DNA of 64,000 nt from positions 103,280,881 through 103,344,880 of the forward strand of contig NC_058519.1 in assembly GCF_904849725.1 (NCBI RefSeq), in the 5' to 3' direction. Below the pieces are notes generated by a model, which was not told the DNA's origin, ran no database searches, and saw only the letters and a program-made list of their open reading frames with translations. Below, piece after piece: positions 1 to 10,600 of the stretch. The DNA is from Hordeum vulgare subsp. vulgare. Taxonomy: Eukaryota; Streptophyta; Magnoliopsida; Poales; Poaceae. The position numbers and the translations under genes were made by a program. Position 1 is the first letter of the stretch. Every line of letters begins with the position of its first letter.

Positions 1-28
1 ACGACAGAAGATTTCTGTCGCCGTAGCA
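1..28 (+). repeat. Last bases of 5' LTR of element A1
   Basis: These bases match the end of the 3' LTR (5108-5135) with two substitutions and end in CA before the primer site. The tail contains a degenerate copy of the primer site. Confidence 0.8.
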
Positions 29-38
29 GAAGAATTTC

Positions 39-58
39 TGGCGCTGTTGCCCGGGAGG
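39..58 (+). other. Primer binding site, tRNA-Asp type (A1)
   Basis: The sequence TGGCGCTGTTGCCCGGGAGG differs at two positions from TGGCGCCGTTGCCGGGGAGG, the complement of the 3' end of plant tRNA-Asp. It starts 10 bases after the LTR end. Athila-lineage elements are known to use tRNA-Asp. Confidence 0.8.
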
Positions 59-259
59 ATCAAGTCAAGAACTCATCCAAGTAAGTGTCGCAAACTCATC
101 TCTTGCATTTACTTTTTTTTGCCTCTTGTTTTCCTCTCCCCCACTTCTGAAAAACAAAAAATTACAAAAATATTTGCCTTTTTCATTTGCCTTTTTCGTT
201 TGCCCTTTTTTCTCTCGCTTGATTTCTGTTCGTTTGTGTGGGATAGTCTACATGTCCTC

Positions 260-922
260 ATGGCTAGATCCACCTCTTCGAACGATACTCCCGAGAACGA
301 AGTTCTCAATTCCAAACAAGTTGAGGAAGAAAACTTAAAGGACGCTTGGTATAGGATTTGCAATGCTCAGAGTAGATCTACTCATAAGCAATCCACTACC
401 GTCCTGCTTCGCAGTTTTATGTGCGGATTTCTCCTTGGAATAGGTATATTCTTGACACCATAGTAGGCGGAAATTTCTTGGGTAGCCATACTGTTGATTC
501 TTACGGTTAATGGAACTACCATAACCCTGGAACATGTGATGCGTAGGCTGGACGTCATTGAAAATAAAGTTGCTACGATCGAACTTATTGAGTATTTGGA
601 TAAAAAGATCCACAATAAAATCACTCAGTACGGATCCAAGGTGGGAATGGTTTTGAAAAATTTAAAGGAGAAGGAACCCACAGTTAACGAAAAACTAGGT
701 CATGATTCCGCTAGGATTGGCAAACTAGAGGACGTTATAACCAACTTGGGTTCCGCTTTTGCCGATGTGCAGAATACTCCAAACTTTGCCCACAATAAGG
801 TCACCAAGTCTGTTTTTGTTCCTAAAAATAGTGGTGAATCATCTATTAAGAAATATGAAGACCTTAAGATGATAAGTGATCACGCTACTTATGGTTTGAG
901 CACCAAAGACGACGATACGTGA
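260..922 (+). pseudogene. Gag-like protein of element A1, frameshifted
   Basis: The frame opens at the ATG at 260 (MARSTSSNDTPENEV) and is closely similar to the intact 227-residue ORF at 55479-56162. Around 411-420 a run of T is one base shorter than in the intact copy, which shifts the frame and gives a stop at 461-463. About 36 bases are also missing near 505. The original frame resumes and ends at 922 with the shared tail TYGLSTKDD. The segment around DAWYRICNAQSRS resembles the C-terminal half of an Athila-type Gag domain; this is recall of the family, not a search. The leader upstream is T-rich, like those of the other internal domains. It is not expected to be functional. Confidence 0.75.
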
Positions 923-1575
923 TTCCATCACCTTATGCCTAGCTAAGGGCATTAAACAATAGCGCTTGTTGGGAGGCAACCCAATGAATTTATCTTTTTC
1001 TTTACGTTTTGTTGCGTCCACACCATCATAATTCTGTTGTGATTGTGACTTTTGTGTTTCTTTTTGTGTTTGATCCAAGCAAAACCTTTATGACTAGTCT
1101 TGGTGCTGGTTGTTTGATCCTGCCGGAAAAAGACTGTAACTTTTCGCTCACGAGATTATTTTTCATTTTTATTCAGAATGAGCTTTTGATTTGATTCTTT
1201 TTATGCTGGTTAATATGCCTTATGCACGGGCAGTCATAATTTTTAAGAATTTTTGAGGTACCAGATGTATACGAAGTATACAGATTGCTACAGACTGGTC
1301 TGTTTCTGACAGATTCTGTTTTTGTTGAGTTGGTTGCTTGTTTTGATAAAAATATGGATAGTATCGGGGGGTACTAGCCATGGAAAAGTGAGAATACAGT
1401 AATCTAACACCAATATAAATAGAAATCAAGATTTCTACAGTACCTAAAGAGGTGGTAGTTTATTTTCTTGTGCTAATGTTATCACGACTTTCTGTTTAAG
1501 TTTTGTGTTGTGAAGTTTTCAAGTTTTGGGTGATGTTCTCATGGACAAAGAGATAAGGAGTGGAAAGAGCTCAAG

Positions 1576-1658
1576 CTTGGGGATGCCCAAGGCATCCCAA
1601 GCCAAATTCAAGGACACCAAAAAGCCTAAGCTTGGGGATGCCCCGGGAAGGCATCCCC
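1576..1658 (+). other. Paired RNA-type hairpins in A1
   Basis: Hairpin 1 (1576-1601) pairs CTTGGGGATGCC with GGCATCCCAAG across a 3-base loop with one bulged G. Hairpin 2 (1634-1658) pairs GGGGATGCC perfectly with GGCATCCCC across the loop CCGGGAA. Both are built on the motif AAGCTTGGGGATGC, which also forms the polypurine tract at 3591. The pair recurs in all five internal domains of this window. Confidence 0.7.
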
Positions 1659-2724
1659 TCTTTCGTCTTCAATCCATCGGTAACATTACTTGGAGCTATA
1701 TTTTTATTCACCACATGATATGTGTTTTGCTTGGAGTGTCTTGTATCGTAGGAGTCTTTTCTTTTTGTTGTGTCACAATCATCCCTGCTGCACACCTTTT
1801 GAGAGAGACATGCACTCATCATGATTTTGCTAGAATGCTCATAGTGCTTCACTTATATATTTTGAGCTAGATAATTTTGCTCTATGTGCTTCACTTAGAT
1901 CTTTTAGAGCACGGTGGTGCGTGACTTGGTAGTTGGCTTGTGCTATCAAATTAGTCCCCAAAGGTGATAGGTACACGAAGAGGATACAAAAACCTCCATC
2001 TTCATGTGCATTGAGTAGAAAGAGAAGTTTTGATTCCTCTCAATTAGTTTTGAGACATGGATTCGGTAATATTAAGAGTTATGTTAGTAGGGTGTTGTGA
2101 ATCTAGAAATACTTGTGTTGAAGTTAGTGATTCCCGTAGCATGCATGTATGGTGAACCGCTATGTTAGGAAGTTGGAGCATAATTGATCTATTGATTGTC
2201 ATCCTGTGTGTTGCGGTCGGGATCGCGCGATGGTTAACACCTACCAACCCTTCCCCTAGGAGTATGCGTTTAGCACTTTGTTTCGATTACTAATAAAAAC
2301 TTTCGCAACAAGTATGTGAGTTCTTCATGACTGATGTGAGGCCATGGTATGGATGCACTTTCACCTTCCACCATTTCTAACCTCTCTAGTGCAGCGCAAT
2401 TCTCGCCGGTGCACAAACCCACCATATGCCTTCCTCAAAACAGCCACCATACCTACCTACTATGGCATTTTCATAGCCATTCCGGGATATATTGCCATGC
2501 AACTCCCACTGTTCCGTCTCATGACTTGTGTCGTCACTCTCATATTGCCATTGCATGATCGTAAGATAGCTAGCGAGATGTTTCAACGTCATACGCCAAG
2601 CTAGATCGTTGCACATCCCGGTACACTGCCGGAGGCATTTCCTATAGAGTCATCATCGTTCTGAGCTTTGAGGTGTGAGTAAATAAAAGTGTGATGCTCA
2701 TCATTATTAGAGCATTGTCCCATG

Positions 2725-2828
2725 TGAGGAAAAAAAGGGCCAAAGAGCCCAAATAAAAAAAGAGAAAAAAAGAGAGGCCCAAGAGCCCAAATAAAATAAA
2801 ATAAAAAGAGAGAAAAAGAGAGAAGGGA
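2725..2828 (+). repeat. Purine-rich A/G tract in A1
   Basis: This is an A/G-rich tract interrupted by short GGCCNAAGAGCCC units. It is found at the same place in A2 (37810-37920), B1 (43547-43667), A3 (51828-51940) and B2 (57973-58070), with length varying as in a low-complexity repeat. Confidence 0.6.
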
Positions 2829-3590
2829 CAATGCTACTATCTTTTTCCACACTTGTGCTTCATAATAGCACCATGTTCCTCATGATTGAGAGCCTCTCGT
2901 TTCGTCACCACCATATGCTAGTGGGAATCTTCATTATATAACTTGGCTTGTATATTCCAATGATGGGCTTCCTCAAAATTGCACTAGGTCTTCGTGAGCA
3001 AGCAAGTTGGATGCACACCCACTAGTTCTCCTTTTGAGCTTTCACATACTTATAGCTCTAGTGCATCCTTTGTATGGCAATCCCTTCTCATTCACATTGA
3101 TATCTATTAATGAGCATCTCCATAGCCCTTTGATACGTCGAGTCAATGTGACCATCTCCTCCCTTTTTGTCTCACAACCACCACCACACTCTATTCCACT
3201 TAGAGTGTTATATCCATGGCTCACGCTCATGTATTGTGTGATAGTTATAAAAGGTTTGAGAAAGTAAGAGTGCGAAAACAATTACTTGGCCGATACCGGG
3301 GTTGTGCATGATTTAAATTAGTTGTGTGGGGATGATGGAGCATAGCCAGACTATATGTTTTTGTAGGGATAACTTTCTTTGGCCTTGTTATTTCGAAAGT
3401 TCATGATTACCTTGCTAGTTTGCTTGAAGTATTATTGTTTTCATGTCAATAGCAAACTATTGTTTTGAATCTTACGGATCTGAACATTCATATCACACGA
3501 AACAAGTTACGAAGGACAACTATGCTAGGTAGCATTCCACATCAAAAATTCAGTCTTTATCACTTCCCTACTCGAGGACGAGCAGGAGTT

Positions 3591-3605
3591 AAGCTTGGGG
3601 ATGCT
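3591..3605 (+). other. Polypurine tract of A1
   Basis: AAGCTTGGGGATGCT lies directly before the 3' LTR start (TGATACG at 3606), where plus-strand synthesis is primed. The same motif occurs twice more inside this element, at 1573 and 1628. Confidence 0.65.
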
Positions 3606-5135
3606 TGATACGTCTCCAACGTATCTATAATTTTTGATGGTTTCATGCTCTTATCCTGTCAAACTTTGGATGTTTTTTACGCCTTTTATATGTTTTTGGG
3701 ACTAACTTATTAACTCAGTGCCAAGTGTCGGTTCCTGTTTTTTCCGTGTTTTTGACCCCTTTCAGAGGAGGATTTTAAACGGAGTCCAAACGGAACGAAA
3801 CTTCCAAAAAGATTTTTTCCGAAACATAAGAAGATCGGGAAACTTGAGAATCAAGGCAGGGGGCCACCAGGGACCCCACAAGCCCCCTAGCCGCGGCCAG
3901 GGGGCCCGCGCCTCCCAGGCATGTGGGCTCCCTGGGCCACCTTTTCCCTAGGTCTTTCGCTTATATATTCCCAATAATTCCAGAAAAAAAATCAGGAGAT
4001 CATCGAAAGTACTTTTCCGGCGCCGCAAGCTTCTGTCTCTGCAAGATCCCATCTGGGGCACGTTCTGGTGCCCTGCCGGAGGGGGATTCGGATACGGAGG
4101 GCTTCTTCATCAACACCATGACCCCTCCGATGATGCGTGAGTAGTTCACCATAGACCTACGGGTCCATAGCTAGTAGCTAGATGGCTTCTTCTCTCTCTT
4201 GGATCTTCAATACAAAGTTCTCCATGATCTTCATGGAGATCTATCTGATGTAATCTTCCTTTGCGGTGTGTTTGTTGAGATCCGATGAATTGTGGATTTA
4301 TGATCAGATTATCTATGAATCTTATTTGAGTTTCTTCTGATCTCTCTTATGCATGACTTCATATCCTTGTAATTCTCTTGGAGTTGTGGGTTTTGTTTGG
4401 CCAGCTTGATCTATGATTCTTGCAATGGGAGAAGTGCTTGGTTTTGGGTTCATACCATGCGGTGACCTCACCCAGTGACAGAAGGGGTAGCGAGGCACGC
4501 ATCGTGTTGTTGCCATCAAGGGTAAAAATATGGGGTTTTAATCATTGGTTCGAGTTTATCCCTCTACATCATGTCATGTTGCTTAAGGCGTTACTCTGTT
4601 CGTCATGAACTCAATACACTAGATGCATGCTCGATAGAGGTCAATGTGTGGAGTAATAGTAGTAGATGCAGAAAGTACCGGTGTACTTGTCTCGGACGTG
4701 ATGCCTATATGTATGATCATTGCCTTAGATATCGTCATGACTTTGCGCGGTTCTATCAATTGCTCGACAGTAATTTGTTCACCAACCGTAATATTTGCTA
4801 TTTTGAGAGAAGCCTCTAGTGAACACTATGGCCCCCGGGTCTACTTCACACCATATTTTCAGCCTTACACTTTTTCTTCGTTGCACTTTCCGCCTTCAGA
4901 TCTCACTTTGCAATCAATCTTGAAGGGATTGACAACCCCTTTATAGCGTTGGGTGCAAGCTCTTTTGTGTTTGTGCAGGTACTCCGGACTTGACGAGATT
5001 CTCCTACTGGATTGATACCTTGGTTCTCAAACTAAGGGAAATACTTACTGCTCCTGTGCTGCATCGCCCTTTCCTCTTCAAGGGGAAAACCAACGCAAGC
5101 TCAAGAGACGACAGAAGATTTCTATCGCCATAGCA
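3606..5135 (+). repeat. 3' LTR of A1 (subtype A, 1530 bp)
   Basis: The LTR begins TGATACGTCTCCAACG and ends in CA at 5135. It contains a TATA-like box, TATATATT, at 3962-3969 after a GC-rich stretch, and the conserved block around 4990-5080 (ACCTTGGTTCTCAAACT). Subtype A is recognised by CTCCAACG at the start and by GTGACCTCACCCAGTG in the middle. The tail at 5118-5135 looks like a decayed primer site. Confidence 0.85.
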
Positions 5136-5741
5136 GGGACTCAGTAATCTCATTTCCAAAGGTATCAAGACTAGCAAAGCTTAATAGGTGAGGTATGGTT
5201 AAGTGGTGAGGCTGCATCAAGCGACTAAGCAATATATGAGGTGGCTAACTTACGATTACAAGAATAAAGAGGGGGATGATCTACGCATAGCTGACGTGAA
5301 CTACTGATGATCAAATGAATGATCTTGGACACCTACTTACGTCGAACATAACCCCATCGTGTCCTCGATCGGAGAAGGAACTCACGAAAGAGACAGTCAC
5401 GGTTACACACTCAGTTGGCAAGTTTTAATTAAGTTAACTTCAAGTTGTCTAGAACCAGTGTTAAACAAAGTTTCCACGTTGCCACATAACCGCGGGCACG
5501 TCTTTCCAAAAGATTTAACCTTGTAGGGGTGCTCCAACTAGTCCATCACAAACTACCACACGCTGCAACCAAATGACCTCGATCAGGGAAACTCGTGATC
5601 TCCTTGGATCCCTATTGGAAAACTTCAACCTCAAGTTTAGCTCAAAGCATCCTCGGAATCCCTCACACAAGACGCTCGATAAAGGTAAAACAAATCCAGC
5701 AAGCCCGCCCGGCGTGTCGACGACCCCGATAGGAGCCGCGT
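5136..5741 (-). repeat. LTR-II remnant, block 1 (Tekay-like LTR, minus strand)
   Basis: Read on the minus strand this block parallels 19150-19920 of the plus-strand Tekay LTR. Shared blocks include the complement of TTTGTGATGGACTAGTTGG near 5537 and the stretch around GGTGGGGTTATGTTTGATG. It is clearly more diverged than the two Tekay LTRs are from each other, so it is a related family or subfamily. It is cut on the left by A1 and on the right by the BARE1-like element, and continues at 14673. No gene is present. Confidence 0.75.
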
Positions 5742-7558
5742 TGTTGGGGAACGTCGCATGGGAAACAAAAAATTTCCTACGCGCACGAAGACCTATCATG
5801 GTGATGTCCATCTACGAGAGGGGATGAGTGATCTACGTACCCTTGTAGACCGTACAGCAGAAGCGTTAGAGAACGCGGTTGACGTAGTGGAACGTCCTCA
5901 CGTCCCTCGATCCGCCCCGCGAACAATCCCGCGATCAGTCCCACGATCTAGTACCGAACGGACGGCACCTCCGCGTTCAGCACACGTACAGCTCGACGAT
6001 GATCTCGGCCTTCTTGATCCAGCAAGAGATACGGAGAGGTAGAAGAGTTCTCCGGCAGCGTGACGGCGCTCCGGAGGTTGGTGATGACCTTGTCTCAACA
6101 GGGCTCCGCCCGAGCTCCGCAGAAACGCGATCTAGAGGAAAAACCGTGGAGGTATGTGGTCGGGCTGCCGTGGAAAAGTCGTCTCAAATCAGCCCTAAAA
6201 CCTCCGTATATATAGGTGGGAGGGAGGGGGCCTTGCCTTGGGGCTCAAGGAGCCCCAAGGGGGTCGGCCGAGTCCAAGGGGGAGGACTCTCCCCCCCCAA
6301 ACCGAGTTGGACTAGGTTTGGTGGGAGGGAGTCCCCCTCCCTTCCCACCTCCTCCTTTTTTTTCCTTTTTCCTTTGATTTCTTATCCTTGGCGCATAGGG
6401 CCCTTTTGGGCTGTCCCACCAGCCCACTAAGGGCTGGTGCGCCACCCTTATGGCCTATGGGCTTCCCCGGGGTGGGTTGCCCCCCCCCCCCCGGTGAACT
6501 CCCGGAACCCATTCGTCATTCCCGGTAACTCCGAAAACCTTCCGGTAATCAAATGAGGTCATCCTATATATCAATCTTCGTTTCCCGACCATTCCGGAAA
6601 CCCTCGTGACGTCTGTGATCTCATCCGGGACTCCGAATAACATTCGGTAACCAACCATATAACTCATATACGCATAAAACAACGTCGAACCTTAAGTGTG
6701 CAGACCCTGCGGGTTCGAGAACTATGTAGACATGACCCGAGAGACTCCTCGGTCAATATCCAATAGCGGGACCTGGATGCCCATATTGGATCCTACATAT
6801 TCTACGAAGATCTTATCGTTTGAACCTCAGTGCCAAGGATTCGTATAATCCCGTATGTCATTCCCTTTGTCCTTCGGTATGTTACTTGCCCGAGATTCGA
6901 TCGTCAGTACCCGCATACATATTTCAATCTCGTTTACCGGCAAGTCTCTTTACTCGTTCCGTAATACAAGATCCCGCAACTTACACTAAGTTACATTGCT
7001 TGCAAGGCTTGTGTGTGATGTTGTATTACCGAGTGGGCCCCGAGATACCTCTCCGTCACACGGAGTGACAAATCCCAGTCTTGATCCATACTAACTCAAC
7101 TAACACCTTCGGAGATACCTGTAGAGCATCTTTATAGTCACCCAGTTACGTTGCGACGTTTGATACACACAAAGCATTCCTCCGGTGTCAGTGAGTTATA
7201 TGATCTCATGGTCATAGGAATAAATACTTGACATGCAGAAAACAGTAGCAACAGAATGACACGATCAACATGCTACGTCTATTAGTTTGGGTCTAGTCCA
7301 TCACGTGATTCTCCTAATGACGTGATCCAGTTATCAAGCAACAACACCTTGTTCATAATCAGAAGACACTGACTATCTTTGATCAACTGGCTAGCCAACT
7401 AGAGGCATGCTAGGGACGGTGTTTTGTCTATGTATCCACACATGTAAATGAGTCTTCATTCAATACAATTATAGCATGGATAATAAACTATTATCTTGAT
7501 ACAGGAATTATAATAATAACTATACATTTATTATTGCCTCTAGGGCATAATTCCAACA
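5742..7558 (-). repeat. 3' LTR of BARE1-like element (1817 bp)
   Basis: It begins TGTTGGGGAACGTCGCATGG and ends TTCCAACA on the plus strand. Because the polyprotein is on the minus strand, this left copy is the 3' LTR. A C tract at 6480-6492 is 13 long here and 8 long in the other LTR, and an 11-base insertion near 13629 is found only in the other copy. Confidence 0.95.
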
Positions 7559-7570
7559 GTCTCCCACTTG
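7559..7570 (-). other. Polypurine tract of BARE1-like element
   Basis: On the minus strand CAAGTGGGAGAC lies directly before the 3' LTR, the position and sequence typical of the BARE1 group. Confidence 0.8.
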
Positions 7571-7649
7571 CAATAGAGTCAATAATCTAGCCCTCACATC
7601 ACCATGTGAATTACATTGTAATAAATCTAACACCCATACAGTTCTGGTG

Positions 7650-10600
7650 TCAATCATGTTTTGGCCGTGGAAGAGGTTTAGTCAGCGGGTCTGCTACATT
7701 CAGATCTGTGTGCACTTTGCATATATTTACGTCCTCTTCCTCGACGTAGTCGCGGATGAGGTTGAAGCGTCGTTTGATATGTCTTGTCTTCTTGTGAAAC
7801 CGTGGTTCCTTTGCTAAGGCAATGGCACCAGTGTTGTCACAGACCAAGGTTATTGGATCCAGTGCACTTGGCACCACTCCAAGATCCGTCATGAACTGCT
7901 TCATCCAGACACCCTCCTTAGCCGCCTCCGAGGCAGCCATGTACTCCGCTTCACATGTAGAATCTGCTACGACGCTTTGCTTGGAACTGCACCAGCTTAC
8001 TGCACCCCCATTAATAATAAATACGTATCCGGTTTGCGACTTAGAGTCATCCGGATCTGTGTCAAAGCTTGCATCGACGTAACCTTTTACGGCGAGCTCT
8101 TCGTCACCTCCATACACGAGAAACATCTCCTTAGTCCTTTTCAGGTACTTCAGGATATTCTTGACCTCTGTCCAGTGATCCACTCCTGGATTACTCTGGA
8201 ACCTACCTGCCATACTTATGGCCAGGCTAACATCTGGTCTAGTGCACAACATCGCATACATGATAGAACCTATGGCTGAAGCATAGGGGACGGAGCGCAT
8301 ATGCTCTCTATCTTCATCAGTTGCTGGGCACTGAGTCTTACTCAATCTCGTACCTTGTAAAACTGGCAAGAACCCTTTCTTGGACTGTTCCATTTTGAAC
8401 CTCTTCAAAACTTTATCAAGGTATGTGCTTTGTGAAAGTCCTATCAGGCGTTTTGATCTATCCCTATAGATCTTAATGCCTAGAATGTAAGCAGCTTCTC
8501 CTAGGTCCTTCATAGAGAAACTTTTATTCAAGTAACCTTTTATGCTCTCCAAAACCTCTACGTTGTTTCCAATCAGTAATATGTCATCCACATATAATAT
8601 TAGAAACGCCACAGAGCTCCCACTCACTTTCTTGTAAATACAAGATTCTCCAACCACTTGTATAAACCCAAATGCCTTGATCACCTCATCAAAGCGTTTG
8701 TTCCAACTCCGAGATGCTTGCACCAGTCCATAAATGGATCGCTGGAGCTTGCACACCTTGTTAGCATTCTTAGGATCGACAAAACCTTCGGGTTGCATCA
8801 TATACAACTCTTCCTTAAGGAAACCGTTAAGGAACGCCGTTTTGACATCCATCTGCCAGATTTCATAATCGAAAAATGCAGCTATTGCTAACATGATTCT
8901 GACGGACTTAAGCATTGCCACGGGAGAGAAAGTCTCATCATAGTCAATTCCTGGAACTTGTGAAAAACCCTTTGCCACAAGTCGAGCTTTATAAACGGTC
9001 ACATTACCGTCAGCGTCCGTCTTCTTCTTAAAGATCCATTTGTTCTGAATAGCCTTGCGGCCCTCATGTAGTATCTCCAAAGTCCACACTTTGTTCTCAT
9101 ACATGGATCCTATCTCGGATTTCATGGCTTCTAGCCATTTGTTGGAATTTGGGCCCACCATTGCTTCTTCATAATTTGCAGGTTCATTGTTGTCGAACAA
9201 CATGATTGATAAGACGGGATTACCGTACCACTCTGGAGCAGCGCGTGATCTCGTCGACCTCCGTGGTTCAATAGAAACTTGAACTGGAGTTTCATGATCA
9301 TCATCATTAACTTCCTCCTCAACCGGCGTCGCAACGACAGAGGTTTCCCCTTGCCCTGCGCCACCATCCAGAGGGATGAGAGGTTCGACAACCTCGTCAA
9401 GTTCTATCTTCCTCCCACTCAATTCTCTCGAGAGAAACTCCTTCTCGAGAAAAGCTCCGTTCTTAGCAACAAACACTTTGCCCTCGGATTTGAGATAGAA
9501 GGTGTACCCAACTGTCTCTTTTGGGTAACCTATGAAGACGCACTTTTCCGCTTTGGGTTCCAGCTTTTCAGGCTGAAGCTTTTTGACATAAGCATCACAT
9601 CCCCAAACTTTAAGAAACGACAACTTTGGCCTTTTGCCATACCACAGTTCGTATGGTGTCGTCTCAACGGATTTTGATGGTGCCCTATTTAAAGTGAATG
9701 CAGCTGTTTCTAATGCATAACCCCAAAATGATAACGGCAAATCAGTAAGAGACATCATAGATCGCACCATCTCTAACAAAGTACGATTACGACGTTCGGA
9801 CACACCATTACGCTGTGGTGTTCCAGGCGGTGTTAACTGTGAAACAATTCCACATTGTCTTAAGTCAGCACCAAACTCGAAACTCAGATATTCACCCCCA
9901 CGATCAGAACGTAGGAACTTGATCTTCTTGTTACGATGATTTTCCACTTCACTCTGAAATTGCTTGAACTTTTCAAATGTTTCAGACTTGTGCTTCATCA
10001 AGTAGACATAACCATATCTACTTAAATCGTCAGTGAAGGTGAGAAAACAACGATATCCGCCGCGTGCCTCCACGCTCATTGGACCACACACATCGGTATG
10101 TATGATTTCCAATAAGTCACTTGCACGTTCCATTGTTCCGGAGAACGGAGTCTTAGTCATCTTGCCCATGAGGCATGGTTCGCACGTGTCAAGTGAATCA
10201 AAGTCAAGTGACTCCAAAAGTCCATCGGCATGGAGTTTCTTCAGGCGCTTTACACCAATATGACCCAAGCGGCAGTGCCACAAAAATATGGCGCTATCAT
10301 TGTTTACTCTAACTCTTTTGGTCTCAATGTTATGTATATGCGTATCGCTATCAAGATTCAATATGAACAATCCTCTCACATTCGGTGCATGACCATAAAA
10401 GATGTTACTCATAGAAATAGAACAACCATTATTCTCAGACTTAAAAGAGTAACCGTCTCGCAATAAACAAGATCCAGATATAATGTTCATGCTCAACGCA
10501 CGCACTAAATAACAATGATTTAAGTTCATCACCAATCCCGATGGTAGCTGAAGTGACACTGTGCCGACGGCGATTGCATCAACCTTGGAACCATTTCCTA

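Larger units (their letters stand above)
923..3590 (+). other. Non-coding 3' internal region of A1
   Basis: These 2.7 kb carry no credible ORF. The same region follows the ORF in A2 (36000-38681), B1 (41738-44424), A3 (50015-52702) and B2 (56163-58830), even though the ORFs upstream differ. Landmarks in order are a small hairpin TTGGG-loop-CCCAA at 969-984, paired strong hairpins at 1576-1658, and a purine-rich tract at 2725-2828. Short ORFs here are not conserved between copies. Confidence 0.75.
1..5135 (+). mobile_element. Athila-like non-autonomous Gypsy element A1 (5' end outside window)
   Basis: The window opens in the last 28 bases of the 5' LTR, identified because the same sequence ends the 3' LTR at 5135. 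Then come a primer site complementary to tRNA-Asp, a broken gag-like ORF, about 2.7 kb of non-coding internal sequence, a polypurine tract and a complete 3' LTR. There is no protease, reverse transcriptase or integrase, so the element would have depended on proteins from elsewhere. It lies inside the minus-strand LTR-II remnant, and the bases after its 3' end (GGGAC, 5136-5140) should be one copy of its target-site duplication. The left copy lies outside the window. Confidence 0.85.

Noticed and set aside
1526..1870. A 90-114 residue frame starting MGDVLMDKEIRSGK, also present near 36613 and 50625
   Set aside because: It covers the hairpin pair and polypurine-motif repeats. It varies in length, lacks its start in B1 (a stop replaces the lysine codon after the ATG region) and shows no protein family, so nucleotide-level conservation explains it better.
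2725..2828. CRISPR-like or satellite array in the repeated GGCC-AAGAGCCC units
   Set aside because: Units are few and irregular with no spacers; this is eukaryotic low-complexity sequence inside a retrotransposon.
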